Below are positions 19,104 through 29,334 of a stretch of DNA of 64,000 bases, one piece after another; the stretch's first letter is position 1, and each line of letters opens with the position of its first letter. The position numbers and the translations under genes are program-made. The notes under the pieces are model-generated. The model was not told the origin of the DNA and made no database searches. It worked only from the letters and a program-made list of their open reading frames with translations. The DNA is from Streptococcus australis ATCC 700641 (GTDB taxonomy: Bacteria; Bacillota; Bacilli; Lactobacillales; Streptococcaceae). Where the stretch lies: assembly GCF_000186465.1 (NCBI RefSeq), contig NZ_GL636091.1, positions 384,216 through 448,215 on the forward strand, read 5' to 3'.

Positions 19104-19235
19104 ATGAAAAACAATCCATTAACAGTTTCTAAGGCATTTAAAGTTCTTACAGAAAAAGAATTGCAGCAAGTCTGTGGAGGGGATAAACATACAAAAATAA
19201 TAATTAGAGATTTGTTTAAAAAAGGTAAAAAATAA
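19104..19235 (+). CDS. comC: Competence-stimulating peptide precursor ComC
   Basis: A 43-aa pheromone precursor. The N-terminal leader MKNNPLTVSKAFKVLTEKEL runs on to QQVCGG and ends in a double-glycine site at residue 26. The ComA peptidase domain would cut there. The predicted mature peptide is DKHTKIIIRDLFKKGKK (17 aa), cationic, beginning with Asp and a basic residue at position 3 or 4 like other streptococcal CSPs. AAGGAG lies 8 nt upstream of the ATG. The stop overlaps the comD start (TAATG). Confidence 0.93.
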   Translation: MKNNPLTVSKAFKVLTEKELQQVCGGDKHTKIIIRDLFKKGKK

Positions 19236-20560
19236 TGTCCATGAATTATGTGTATTTTATTCTCATTGGATTACCCTTGATTTTATCTTATCCGTTAATT
19301 GATAGACAGTTAAAACATAAGAATTCAAAATTCTATTTAATTTTAATTATTTCTACTTTACTTCATGTGATATCTTTTATTTTAGGATATTTTGAATTAG
19401 ATTTCTTATACGCTTTCTTTATTTTAGCTTATCCTCTATTTTTTTACGCGTACTATAGATTCTTCTGTAGATATGATCATTATTTTGCTATTTTATATTC
19501 TCTGTTTATTTATCTAGCTTTTGAAACAACAGATACTTTTTTATCAGTAATTTTATCATCTATAACTGGAGATTACATAGTAACTTATTATTCTATATTT
19601 TTTGTTACTCTTATTTCAATTTTATCGATTGTTATCATTACGAGAATTATCTCCATTCTCGAAGTAAATCTTCTCTATTTTAAAGAGCGGGTTTTTAAGA
19701 AATTTGTCCAGCAATTGATTGCTAGTTATCTTATTTTAACCTTAGTATTGAATGCTTCTCATTGGATAAGTGATATTGCTCATTTCAATAGTTTTGGTAG
19801 TATGGTAGCAACGATTTGTTTCTTGATCTTTATCGGAACCATGGTTCAAATGAAGACGGTTCGAGATCGTTATGAAAAGAAAATGGAGTTGAAGCAAAAG
19901 AGGTTTGAACAGCGCCAAATGGAGCAGTATATGAATAAAATTCAAGGTCTCTATTTAGAATTAAAAGGTTTTCGTCATGATTTTGGCAATATTATCACTT
20001 CCTTAAATTTAGCGATTGAGGAAGAAAATATTGAGGATATTAAACGAATTCAAAGAGATGTTCTTGAGGAATGCTACGGTCAACTCCAAAAAGAAGAATA
20101 TACAGGATTTGACCTAGGAAATATTCGAGATTCTGCTTTGAGAAGCATACTAAGTAGGGGATGGATCTATGCAGAGGAAATGGGTGTCAAACTAACCTTT
20201 GAAACAGAAGATGTTATTGAAAAGGTTCCCATGAGATTATTGGATCTTGTACGAACCGTCGGAATTTTAGTCAATAATGCTATTGAAGCAGCTAAAATGA
20301 GTCAAGAAAAAGAAGTTCAAATAGCGGTTTTTAATATGCCAAATGGAGTGCATCTGATCATAAAGAACTCTATTTCTGACGAGCCAATCAATTGGAATAA
20401 GCTCTATGAAAAGGGATTTTCAACTAAAGGGGATCGTAGAGGAATGGGCCTTGCGATTGTAAAAGAGCTTATTGGAGAATATGCTGCTATTTTTCTAGAG
20501 ACAGAATTGATCAATGGAAAATTCACGCAGAGCTTAGTTATTGGAGAGAAAGGAAGATAG
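19235..20560 (+). CDS. comD: Competence histidine kinase ComD
   Basis: Membrane receptor for the competence peptide that autophosphorylates and passes phosphate to ComE. The 441 residues have six or seven N-terminal membrane segments (to about 205), a coiled region, an HPK10-type H box with His248 in FRHDFGN, and an HATPase domain with NNAIEAA and GMGLAIVKEL. The start is the ATG that overlaps the comC stop, and a second in-frame ATG lies 6 nt later. The N-terminal sensing half is expected to be pherotype-specific. Confidence 0.95.
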   Translation: MSMNYVYFILIGLPLILSYPLIDRQLKHKNSKFYLILIISTLLHVISFILGYFELDFLYAFFILAYPLFFYAYYRFFCRYDHYFAILYSLFIYLAFETTDTFLSVILSSITGDYIVTYYSIFFVTLISILSIVIITRIISILEVNLLYFKERVFKKFVQQLIASYLILTLVLNASHWISDIAHFNSFGSMVATICFLIFIGTMVQMKTVRDRYEKKMELKQKRFEQRQMEQYMNKIQGLYLELKGFRHDFGNIITSLNLAIEEENIEDIKRIQRDVLEECYGQLQKEEYTGFDLGNIRDSALRSILSRGWIYAEEMGVKLTFETEDVIEKVPMRLLDLVRTVGILVNNAIEAAKMSQEKEVQIAVFNMPNGVHLIIKNSISDEPINWNKLYEKGFSTKGDRRGMGLAIVKELIGEYAAIFLETELINGKFTQSLVIGEKGR

Positions 20561-21313
20561 ATGAATATTGTATTGCTAGAGGACGAAATTTCTCAACAAG
20601 TTCGAGTAGAGAAACATGTGAAAGCTATCGCTGAGGAGGAAGGACTACGATTAAATATTGTTTCCACCAGTAAAATAACTGAACTAAAGGAATACCTAAC
20701 CAATGGTGATTTTCATCAGCTTTTCTTCCTTGATATTGATATCAAAGGGGATGAAAAAGCTGGCATCAAGGCAGCTCAAATGATTCGCGAGGTCAATCCT
20801 TTTGCAATCATTGCTTTTATTACGACGAAATCGGAATTTGCTACCATTACATATCGTTACAAGGTATCAGCTCTCGAATTTATTGAAAAAACCTTGAATG
20901 AAAACTTGTTTAAAGAAAAAATTCGAGAATGTATTCTCTATTTGAAGAAGAATGTGATTGAAAATAAAAATATCATTGATTTCTTTGAATATAGTTTCAA
21001 AAATATGGAAATTCGAGTTCCATATCGAGATATATTGTACATTGAGACAACTGGAGTTTCCCACAAATTGCGACTTGTTGGAAAGAATTTTCAAAAGGAA
21101 TTTTTAGGGACTATCAAGGATATACTTGAAAAAGATGTAGACAATCATTTCTTTAGTCCCAATCAATCCTATCTAGTGAATCAAAGAATGATTGTCAATT
21201 TTGATCGTCGCAAGAGACTCTTGATGTTAGAAGAGGAGACAACTTGCCCCGTCTCTCGTACACAGGTTAAAAGGGTCGAAGAATTATTAAATAAAATACA
21301 GAAAAAGGCTTGA
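20561..21313 (+). CDS. comE: Competence response regulator ComE
   Basis: A 250-aa response regulator with an N-terminal receiver domain (acidic pair at 8-9, phosphoacceptor Asp58 in FFLDIDIKG) and a C-terminal LytTR DNA-binding domain (about 140-245). When phosphorylated by ComD it activates comCDE, comAB and comX. It begins 1 nt after the comD stop. The promoter of the next tRNA overlaps its stop codon. Confidence 0.96.
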   Translation: MNIVLLEDEISQQVRVEKHVKAIAEEEGLRLNIVSTSKITELKEYLTNGDFHQLFFLDIDIKGDEKAGIKAAQMIREVNPFAIIAFITTKSEFATITYRYKVSALEFIEKTLNENLFKEKIRECILYLKKNVIENKNIIDFFEYSFKNMEIRVPYRDILYIETTGVSHKLRLVGKNFQKEFLGTIKDILEKDVDNHFFSPNQSYLVNQRMIVNFDRRKRLLMLEEETTCPVSRTQVKRVEELLNKIQKKA

Positions 21314-21337
21314 CAATTTTTGAATCGATGGTATAAT
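21310..21337 (+). promoter_or_regulatory. Promoter of tRNA-Glu/tRNA-Asn
   Basis: TTGACA (21310-21315) overlapping the comE stop, 16-bp spacer, TATAAT (21332-21337), about 23 nt before tRNA-Glu. Confidence 0.85.
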
Positions 21338-21360
21338 GGGATATGTTCTGTTAATGACAT

Positions 21361-21432
21361 GGTCCGTTGGTCAAGGGGTTAAGACACCGCCTTTTCACGG
21401 CGGTAACACGGGTTCGAATCCCGTACGGACTA
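21361..21432 (+). tRNA. tRNA-Glu (TTC), second copy
   Basis: 72 nt, identical to the minus-strand tRNA-Glu at 697-768. Anticodon TTC in loop CTTTTCA. Transcribed with the tRNA-Asn 8 nt downstream. Confidence 0.97.
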
Positions 21433-21440
21433 TATCTCAT

Positions 21441-21514
21441 TCCGCCATAGCTCAGTTGGTAGTAGCGCATGACTGTTAATCATGATGTCGTAGGTTCGAG
21501 TCCTACTGGCGGAG
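21441..21514 (+). tRNA. tRNA-Asn (GTT)
   Basis: 74 nt. The acceptor TCCGCCA pairs with TGGCGGA, the anticodon loop is CTGTTAA with anticodon GTT, and the T-arm is GTAGGTTCGAGTCCTAC. Follows comE and tRNA-Glu as in pneumococcus. Confidence 0.97.
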
Positions 21515-21521
21515 CTAAACT

Positions 21522-21546
21522 AGCATCCTAAGGGATGCTTTTTTTG
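21522..21546 (+). terminator. Terminator of tRNA-Glu/tRNA-Asn
   Basis: AGCATCC/GGATGCT stem followed by seven Ts, 7 nt after tRNA-Asn. Confidence 0.88.
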
Positions 21547-21553
21547 TTTAAAA

Positions 21554-21582
21554 TAAGAGCCCCTTCAAAATGATGGGGCTCT
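21554..21582 (+). terminator. Hairpin at left edge of repeat element B, copy 1
   Basis: AGAGCCCC/GGGGCTCT, 8-bp perfect stem. Its first 13 nt (TAAGAGCCCCTTC) recur at the right edge of the element (21843-21855) in another hairpin. Confidence 0.6.
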
Positions 21583-21842
21583 CAGATTAAAGACAAAGTC
21601 ATCTTTGAAACTTTCCTTAGGTGAGTACGGACGTCAGCGAACTTCGAAGAAGTTCCATGACTTAGTTTTGAGCCTGAGGTCTCAAAACTCCCGAGTGTTA
21701 GAAACACTAGTGTTTCTAACACTTTTATCACAGCGGAAAGTTTCAGTGTATGTTTGAATGAGCCTAACGAGCTCAGTGTTTATTATTTTATTTTTTTCAG
21801 CATCACTTAGGTTGCTGGATATAATACAGTTTGTCTACATTC
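21583..21842 (+). repeat. Structured intergenic repeat element B, copy 1
   Basis: About 260 bp with no credible gene. The core 21607-21744 folds as an outer 10-bp stem (21607-21616 with 21735-21744) enclosing three hairpins: GAACTTC/GAAGTTC (21639-21655), AGTTTTGAG/CTCAAAACT (21664-21689) and a 30-bp perfect palindrome (21694-21723). The same architecture recurs at 53699-53950 with compensatory changes. The right part (21745-21842) is A+T-rich and less conserved, and ends in the shared GTTTGTCTACATTC. Confidence 0.85.
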
Positions 21843-21884
21843 TAAGAGCCCCTTCCAACTGAAGGGACTCTTTATGATGCAAAT

Positions 21885-24500
21885 TTACTGATTTTTTGAG
21901 GACTGAGATTTATTTCGAATAGCATTGTAGCCAGTGAAGGACAGAATTCCGAGTAGGAAAGCTATGGTTCCTTCTTTTAACCCATGTGGAATGAACTGTA
22001 GAACAACCTGTCCTTTTCCTTTAGGGACATCAACAGCCATAAATCCTTTTTGAGCTCTTCGAATAGGGACAGGTTGATCATTCATCGTCGCTGTCCACCC
22101 TTTATCATAAGGAAGTGTGAAAAAGAGACTTGTATGGTGGTCTGCTGTAAAATCTGCAGTGACGGTATTTCCTTTGGTTTGCACATGAACTTCTTGTTGG
22201 TGTAACGTTTCAAAGGCTTCCTGGTAGGCCTGAAGGTCCAAAGCAAAAAATTCTGGATTTTGGAAGGTGACTGACGAATTTTCAGGGAAGGCAATTCGAA
22301 TCTTAACAGTTTCTCCTGCTGTAAAGTGACCAATGGTAAAGAATGGAAATACATTGTCTGTTGTATAGCGGTTGACTTGGCCATTCGTAATGATCTCAAC
22401 ATCGGTATAATCTTCATTCTCAAATTCTAAAGAAGGAAGATTCACATAAAGTTGACTATCGTTTTGAACGTAGAGCTCATATTCGATACTGGCATAAGTT
22501 AGAAAACTATCTGCTTCAACTTTAGCTTTCTGAGGACCTTGAGAAGGATCATCTGCACCAGTTTTCAGTGGATGTAATCGCTGATAGAAAGTCAAGGATT
22601 GGCCTGTTAGATGATTGAGAAAATTCTTTTGATTATCCAAGGTTAGATTAGAAAATTGGATATCTTTGTAGGGACTTGCTGTTAGAAATGCTAGTGAAAG
22701 AGCTTTTTCATTTTGATACAATGTCTGATTTCCTTGCGTTTCCAATTTATGAAAAGCAAACTTTTGAGGATTCCTATCTGAAAAATTGTATTTGATTCCG
22801 AACAGACTGTCCATTAGTAATGTATTGTTTTGATAGCGCAGGTTCAAGTTGGTTCCATCTGATTTAAAACCGAGTTTGTCCAGGGTTGAACTGGTATCTG
22901 TATTTCTGACAGATGAAAATTGGGATATCCCTCTAAAATTGTATTTCATACTGTCATTACCAGTTTGAGGTTGGAGAATCTCTGTTCGGTAAAAACTATG
23001 ATCATCCTGTAAACTTCTTGTCAACTTATTAATTGCTGGAATCTTTCCTTGATAAGAAGAACGAGCTGCAAATACCCATTCATTTGCAATCCCATCCATC
23101 TGATAATAGCTATTTATACTGGTTTCAAACAGACAGAAGAAAAGAATAACAACAGAAAAAATTGGATAAGAAAGTTTACGAACTGTAAAGGCAAGTGTCA
23201 CAGTAAAAAATACAAGAAGAAATTCTAGTGTCAATACATAATGACTGCTTGTCAAGAAAGGATAATGCTTGCGATAGAGAAAAGTGAGAACAAATCCAAT
23301 ACTAAGCAAACTAACAGCTAGGCAGAGCCGTTGCCAATTGATTTCTTTTAACCGATTGAGGACTTCTGCTGCCATGAACAAAATTGTCAATGAAAAGAGC
23401 CAGGCATAACGGTGAAGAAACATATTGGGAGCATGCATCCCCTGCCAGAATAAATCTAAAGATTGTAAATAGAAGCTTGCAATAAGAATGACTAATAAAG
23501 TCAAATAAGCTAGTTTCACGTGAAACCGAATCGATTTGACAAAGAAAAATAGAAAGGCAAGTAAAAATGGGAACAGGCCAACATAAATCATAGGGATGGC
23601 CCCATACTTTGTTGTGTCGAAGCTACCGATTAAGTTTTTTGCAAAAACGTCTAAGTACCAACTATTTTCTGTAAAGGTTCTTGTAATCTTGGTAAAGTTT
23701 TCCCCATGAGTGAGTAAATCTAAAATGGTAGGGTAAATCATGATCAAGCTAGTGACCCCTGCTAGAATTGACACGATTGTAAAGTCAAAGAAAGAAGATA
23801 TTCTTTTTTTAAAGTCCCAGGAAAGCTGAGTACAATACCATAAGGTCAAGAAGAGAGCCATCATAAATCCAAAATAATAATTCTGAATGAAAAGGATAGT
23901 CAAGCTTGTAAAGTAGAGAACCCGTTTCTTTTGAGTCATTAAACGGTGTAGACCTAAGAGAATAAGAGGAGCCAAAATAAAGACATCGAGCCAGGTTTTG
24001 ATTTCAATCTGGCTGATAGAGAAACTCATTAAAGCAAATGAAGTTGACAGTGAAAGAATCAAGAATTTTTGTAGTTGAGGATAGATTCCCTTAATGGAAT
24101 GATAGGTTGACAACCCTATCAACCCTATCTTTATCAGTGTAAAAAGATAGACGGAATCAACCATGGATAAACTGTCAAAGAAGAAGACAAAGGGAGATAA
24201 AAAACTGCCCAAATAATAGCTAGAAAGGGCGTAAAAGTTTAAGCCTAGTCCACTTGTAAAGCTGTAAAAGAGACTGTCTGTTCCGTGTAAAATATTTCGT
24301 AAGGTAACGTCGAAAATAACGTATTGATGGAAACCATCGCCTAATAAAGGAGAAGTTTCACTCCCCCAATAAATCCCTTGACTGAGGTAGACAAAAAATA
24401 AGATTGTAAAGGGAAGTAAAAAAGCTGTAAAGTAAAATATGATAGGGTGTGATAAAAATTTTTTAAATTTCATATAGTCTATTGAAAGACCCTGAAACAA
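21885..24500 (-). CDS. YfhO family polytopic membrane protein
   Basis: An 871-aa integral membrane protein. About a dozen hydrophobic helices fill residues 15-470, with short loops resembling a GT-C glycosyltransferase fold, followed by a large soluble C-terminal region and a final membrane helix (about 840-858). YfhO homologues in Firmicutes are linked to glycosylation of lipoteichoic acid, but the role here is inferred. It lies on the lagging strand beside comCDE. A parS-like site (23513-23526) lies inside the gene. Confidence 0.88.
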   Translation of the reverse strand: MFQGLSIDYMKFKKFLSHPIIFYFTAFLLPFTILFFVYLSQGIYWGSETSPLLGDGFHQYVIFDVTLRNILHGTDSLFYSFTSGLGLNFYALSSYYLGSFLSPFVFFFDSLSMVDSVYLFTLIKIGLIGLSTYHSIKGIYPQLQKFLILSLSTSFALMSFSISQIEIKTWLDVFILAPLILLGLHRLMTQKKRVLYFTSLTILFIQNYYFGFMMALFLTLWYCTQLSWDFKKRISSFFDFTIVSILAGVTSLIMIYPTILDLLTHGENFTKITRTFTENSWYLDVFAKNLIGSFDTTKYGAIPMIYVGLFPFLLAFLFFFVKSIRFHVKLAYLTLLVILIASFYLQSLDLFWQGMHAPNMFLHRYAWLFSLTILFMAAEVLNRLKEINWQRLCLAVSLLSIGFVLTFLYRKHYPFLTSSHYVLTLEFLLVFFTVTLAFTVRKLSYPIFSVVILFFCLFETSINSYYQMDGIANEWVFAARSSYQGKIPAINKLTRSLQDDHSFYRTEILQPQTGNDSMKYNFRGISQFSSVRNTDTSSTLDKLGFKSDGTNLNLRYQNNTLLMDSLFGIKYNFSDRNPQKFAFHKLETQGNQTLYQNEKALSLAFLTASPYKDIQFSNLTLDNQKNFLNHLTGQSLTFYQRLHPLKTGADDPSQGPQKAKVEADSFLTYASIEYELYVQNDSQLYVNLPSLEFENEDYTDVEIITNGQVNRYTTDNVFPFFTIGHFTAGETVKIRIAFPENSSVTFQNPEFFALDLQAYQEAFETLHQQEVHVQTKGNTVTADFTADHHTSLFFTLPYDKGWTATMNDQPVPIRRAQKGFMAVDVPKGKGQVVLQFIPHGLKEGTIAFLLGILSFTGYNAIRNKSQSSKNQ
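23512..23527. promoter_or_regulatory. parS-like ParB-binding site in yfhO
   Basis: GTTTCACGTGAAAC (23513-23526) is a perfect 14-bp palindrome identical to the core of the Firmicute parS consensus TGTTTCACGTGAAACA. Only the two outer bases differ. It lies about 8 kb from oriC. Confidence 0.8.
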
Positions 24501-24516
24501 AGGTTCCAGGGTTTTT
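24489..24516. terminator. Hairpin between the ABC-F gene and yfhO
   Basis: Imperfect stem ACCCTG...CAGGGT followed on the plus strand by five Ts, with a weaker T-run on the minus strand. It lies between the two minus-strand genes and may reduce read-through. Confidence 0.45.
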
Positions 24517-24535
24517 GATCATTTAGAGTGATTTC

Positions 24536-26158
24536 TTAGTCTTTCCAAAGTTCTTTGACTTTTGCTTGAACTTCTTGGTTTTCTAAGAATTCGTCATAGG
24601 TTTCATCGATCCGGTCAATGACACCATTTTTTGAAAGAACAATGATATGGTTGGCAAGAGTTTGAATAAACTCATGGTCGTGACTGGCAAAGATGATGGA
24701 TTCTTTGAAGTTTTTCAATCCATCGTTCAAGCTTGAAATAGATTCCAAATCCAAGTGATTTGTAGGGTCGTCAAGTACAAGAACGTTTGACTTCAAAAGC
24801 ATGAGTTTTGAAAGCATCACGCGCACCTTTTCTCCCCCTGACAAGACGTTTACAGGCTTGTTAACCTCGTCTCCAGAAAAGAGCATGCGTCCGAGGAATC
24901 CACGAAGGAAGGTATTGTCATCTTCTTCTTTACTTGCGAATTGACGGAGCCAGTCAAGTATCGACTCGCCACCTGCAAAGTCAGCTGAATTGTCTTTTGG
25001 TAAGTAAGAACGACTAGTTGTAACTCCCCACTTGACCGTTCCTTCATATTCGATTTCACCCATAATGGCGCGGATCAAGGCAGTTGTTTGGATGTCGTTT
25101 TGTCCGATAAGAGCTGTCTTGTCACCTGGACGCAAGATGAAGCTGATGTTGTCAAGAATAGTTTCACCATCAATCTTTACAGATAAGTTTTCTACTGTCA
25201 ACAAATCATTCCCGATTTCTCGTTCCGCTTTAAAGCTGATAAATGGGTATTTTCGGCTAGATGGGACAATTTCTTCTAACTGAATCTTGTCAAGCATCTT
25301 TTTACGTGAAGTTGCCTGTTTAGATTTTGAAGCATTGGCAGAGAAACGAGCCACAAATTCTTGTAATTGTTTGATTTTTTCTTCTGCTTTGGCATTCCGA
25401 TCTGCTAACAACTTGGCAGCCAGTTCAGATGATTCTTTCCAGAAATCGTAGTTACCGACATAGAGTTTGATTTTTCCAAAGTCAAGGTCGGCCATGTGAG
25501 TACAGACTTTATTCAAGAAGTGACGGTCGTGGGATACGACGATAACGGTATTCTCAAAATCAATCAAGAAATCTTCTAACCAGGTAATGGATTGAATATC
25601 AAGACCGTTGGTCGGCTCGTCCAAAAGAAGGACGTCTGGTTTACCAAAGAGAGCTTTGGCTAGGAGGACTTTCACTTTATCTCCATTTGCTAGTTCACTC
25701 ATATTTTGGTAGTGGAGCTCTTCGGGAATATTCAGATTTTGGAGGAGTTGTGAAGCTTCACTTTCTGCTTCCCAACCACCTAGTTCAGCGAATTCTCCTT
25801 CAAGCTCTGCTGCGCGGACTCCGTCTTCATCTGAAAAATCTTCCTTCATATAGATAGCATCTTTTTCCTTCATGATGCTATAAAGTTTTTCATTTCCCAT
25901 GATAACGACGTCAATGGCACGCTCATCTTCGTAGTCAAAGTGATTTTGACGAAGAACAGAAAGACGTTCGTCTGGTCCAAGAGAAATGTGACCAGTTGTT
26001 GGTTCAATATCCCCTGCTAAGATTTTTAAAAAGGTTGATTTTCCAGCACCATTGGCCCCAATCAAACCATAGGTATTTCCTTCTGTAAATTTGATGTTGA
26101 CATCATCAAAAAGTTTACGATCACTAAAACGTAGTGAGACGTCTGTAACTGTTAACAC
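24536..26158 (-). CDS. ABC-F family ATP-binding protein (YbiT/YkpA-like)
   Basis: A soluble tandem-ATPase protein of the ABC-F class, whose members act on the ribosome E site instead of transporting solutes. In this 540-aa protein the first domain has GANGAGKST (about 36-44) with a variant signature LANGDK, and the second has a degenerate Walker A (GQNDIQTT) but a canonical LSGGEKVR. An ABC-F linker (about 240-305) joins them. No membrane segment or partner permease is nearby. The degenerate second P-loop appears to be usual in this subgroup. Confidence 0.9.
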   Translation of the reverse strand: MLTVTDVSLRFSDRKLFDDVNIKFTEGNTYGLIGANGAGKSTFLKILAGDIEPTTGHISLGPDERLSVLRQNHFDYEDERAIDVVIMGNEKLYSIMKEKDAIYMKEDFSDEDGVRAAELEGEFAELGGWEAESEASQLLQNLNIPEELHYQNMSELANGDKVKVLLAKALFGKPDVLLLDEPTNGLDIQSITWLEDFLIDFENTVIVVSHDRHFLNKVCTHMADLDFGKIKLYVGNYDFWKESSELAAKLLADRNAKAEEKIKQLQEFVARFSANASKSKQATSRKKMLDKIQLEEIVPSSRKYPFISFKAEREIGNDLLTVENLSVKIDGETILDNISFILRPGDKTALIGQNDIQTTALIRAIMGEIEYEGTVKWGVTTSRSYLPKDNSADFAGGESILDWLRQFASKEEDDNTFLRGFLGRMLFSGDEVNKPVNVLSGGEKVRVMLSKLMLLKSNVLVLDDPTNHLDLESISSLNDGLKNFKESIIFASHDHEFIQTLANHIIVLSKNGVIDRIDETYDEFLENQEVQAKVKELWKD

Positions 26159-26278
26159 GTATATTTCTCCTCTTTTTCTGTCTATATAAGCCTATTTTAC
26201 TAGAAAAAGCTTAATTTTTCAATGAATACCCTTAAGCATTTGAGGGAGATGATAATGGATGATAAAAGAGGGAAGAAC

Positions 26279-26307
26279 TTGACTTTCCCTTGATGTCATT
26301 ATATAAT
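26279..26307 (+). promoter_or_regulatory. Promoter of the trpS leader
   Basis: TTGACT (26279-26284), 17-bp spacer, TATAAT (26302-26307). Transcription would begin near 26314, just before the T-box leader. Confidence 0.8.
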
Positions 26308-26313
26308 GAAAAG

Positions 26314-26555
26314 CAATCAGAAGAGTAATTTGTATTCGTTTTTTAGAGAGCTTATGGTTGCTGAAAATAAGCAACGAAACAGAATGAAATGGACTGATGT
26401 TCAAATAGAATCTTAACCAATAGAGATTCGGCTAGCAGGCCTTATGTGCAGCTCATTTGTGATGAGTCAGAGGGAACAGCACATGTTGTTCTAAGTGAGG
26501 TGGCACCGTGTCTCAGACGCCCTCGCATAGTTTTTGCTATGCGTGGGCTTTTATT
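26314..26555 (+). ncRNA. T-box riboswitch, tryptophan-specific
   Basis: 5' leader of trpS. It shows the stem I features AGAGAG (near 26345) and a GGTTGCTGAAAATAAGCAAC hairpin, and a putative specifier TGG (26390-26392) in GAAATGGAC. The conserved T-box is AGGTGGCACCGTG (26498-26510), and an intrinsic terminator follows (CGCATAG/CTATGCG extended by GCCC/GGGC, 26519-26548, then Ts). Uncharged tRNA-Trp would stabilise the antiterminator and raise trpS expression. This fills the gap between the ABC-F gene and trpS. Confidence 0.92.
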
Positions 26556-26578
26556 TTGTACTTCAGGGAGGAAGAAAA

Positions 26579-27604
26579 ATGACCAAGCCGATTATTTTAA
26601 CTGGAGATCGCCCGACTGGGAAACTCCATATTGGACACTATGTCGGTTCATTGAAGAATCGAGTTCTTATGCAAAACGAAGATAAGTATCATATGTTTGT
26701 CTTTTTAGCTGACCAACAAGCCCTAACGGATCATGCTAAAGACCCACAAACTATTGTAGAATCCATCGGAAACGTTGCTCTAGACTATTTAGCAGCTGGA
26801 TTAGATCCAAATAAATCAACCATTTTTATTCAGAGTCAGATCCCTGAGCTAGCGGAATTGACCATGTATTACATGAATTTGGTCTCTGTTTCACGTTTGG
26901 AACGCAACCCAACGGTTAAGACAGAAATTGCCCAAAAAGGGTTCGGTGAGTCTATTCCATCTGGTTTCTTGGTGTATCCTGTTTCTCAAGCTGCAGATAT
27001 TACTGCCTTTAAAGCCAATCTGGTACCTGTTGGGACAGACCAAAAGCCCATGATTGAGCAAACACGTGAAATCGTCCGTTCTTTTAATCATGCTTATCAT
27101 TGTGATGTCTTGGTTGAACCAGAGGGAATTTTTCCAAAAAATGAGGCAGCGGGTCGTTTGCCTGGTCTGGATGGGAATGCCAAAATGTCCAAATCTCTTG
27201 GCAATGGTATCTATTTAGCGGATGATATGGACACCTTGAAGAAAAAGGTGATGAGTATGTATACAGATCCTGAGCATATTCGTGTCGAAGATCCAGGAAA
27301 AATTGAAGGAAATATGGTTTTCCATTATTTGGATGTTTTTGGAAAAGAAGAAGATCAGGCGACCATTCAAGACATGAAAGACCATTACCAACGGGGTGGT
27401 TTAGGAGATGTTAAAACCAAACGTTATCTTCTAGAGATTCTAGAGAGAGAGTTGGGACCTATTCGCGAACGCCGAATTGAATTTGCTAAAGATATGGGAC
27501 AAGTCTATGATATGCTTCAAAAGGGTAGTGAAGTGGCCCGTTCGGTTGCAGCAGAAACGCTTGATCAAGTCAAGTCTGCTATGGGCTTAAACTATTTCAA
27601 ATAA
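26579..27604 (+). CDS. trpS: Tryptophanyl-tRNA synthetase
   Basis: Class I synthetase charging tRNA-Trp. The 341-aa protein begins [20 protein letters not shown], with the HIGH signature at 17-20, and carries AKMSKSLGN (KMSKS loop). The start at 26579 follows GGGAGG by 7 nt. A longer open frame begins inside the T-box terminator and is not used. Its expression is controlled by the T-box just upstream. Confidence 0.97.
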   Translation: MTKPIILTGDRPTGKLHIGHYVGSLKNRVLMQNEDKYHMFVFLADQQALTDHAKDPQTIVESIGNVALDYLAAGLDPNKSTIFIQSQIPELAELTMYYMNLVSVSRLERNPTVKTEIAQKGFGESIPSGFLVYPVSQAADITAFKANLVPVGTDQKPMIEQTREIVRSFNHAYHCDVLVEPEGIFPKNEAAGRLPGLDGNAKMSKSLGNGIYLADDMDTLKKKVMSMYTDPEHIRVEDPGKIEGNMVFHYLDVFGKEEDQATIQDMKDHYQRGGLGDVKTKRYLLEILERELGPIRERRIEFAKDMGQVYDMLQKGSEVARSVAAETLDQVKSAMGLNYFK

Positions 27605-27643
27605 GCTCTTGATGGTAAGATAATCTAATAAAATAAATGATTC

Positions 27644-27668
27644 AAAAGAGGTTCCAACACCTCTTTTT
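27644..27668 (+). terminator. Terminator of trpS
   Basis: AAAGAGGT/ACCTCTTT stem with a 6-nt loop and a T-run, 39 nt after the stop. Confidence 0.82.
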
Positions 27669-27726
27669 GAAATATTCTACAAATGATTGACAAATTATCA
27701 TAGAATGGTATGATATTATCAACTAA

Positions 27727-29253
<1,527 letters not shown>

Positions 29254-29258
29254 AAAAA

Positions 29259-29293
29259 TAAAAGTGTGAAATCATAAGATTTTACACTTTTAT
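29259..29293 (+). terminator. Terminator of guaB
   Basis: AAAAGTGTGAAATC/GATTTTACACTTTT stem, 4-nt loop, with T-rich right flank, immediately after the guaB stop. Confidence 0.78.
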
Positions 29294-29300
29294 TGTGTCA

Positions 29301-29331
29301 AAAAGTTGTCAATAAAAATTGACAACTTTGT
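29301..29331 (-). terminator. Terminator of recF
   Basis: AAAGTTGTCAA/TTGACAACTTT stem at the convergent guaB/recF junction. In the minus direction it directly follows the recF stop region. Confidence 0.65.
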
Positions 29332-29334
29332 TAA

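Noticed and set aside
26219..26404. 61-codon minus-strand frame upstream of trpS
   Set aside because: It runs antisense through the trpS promoter and T-box stem I and shows no protein features.
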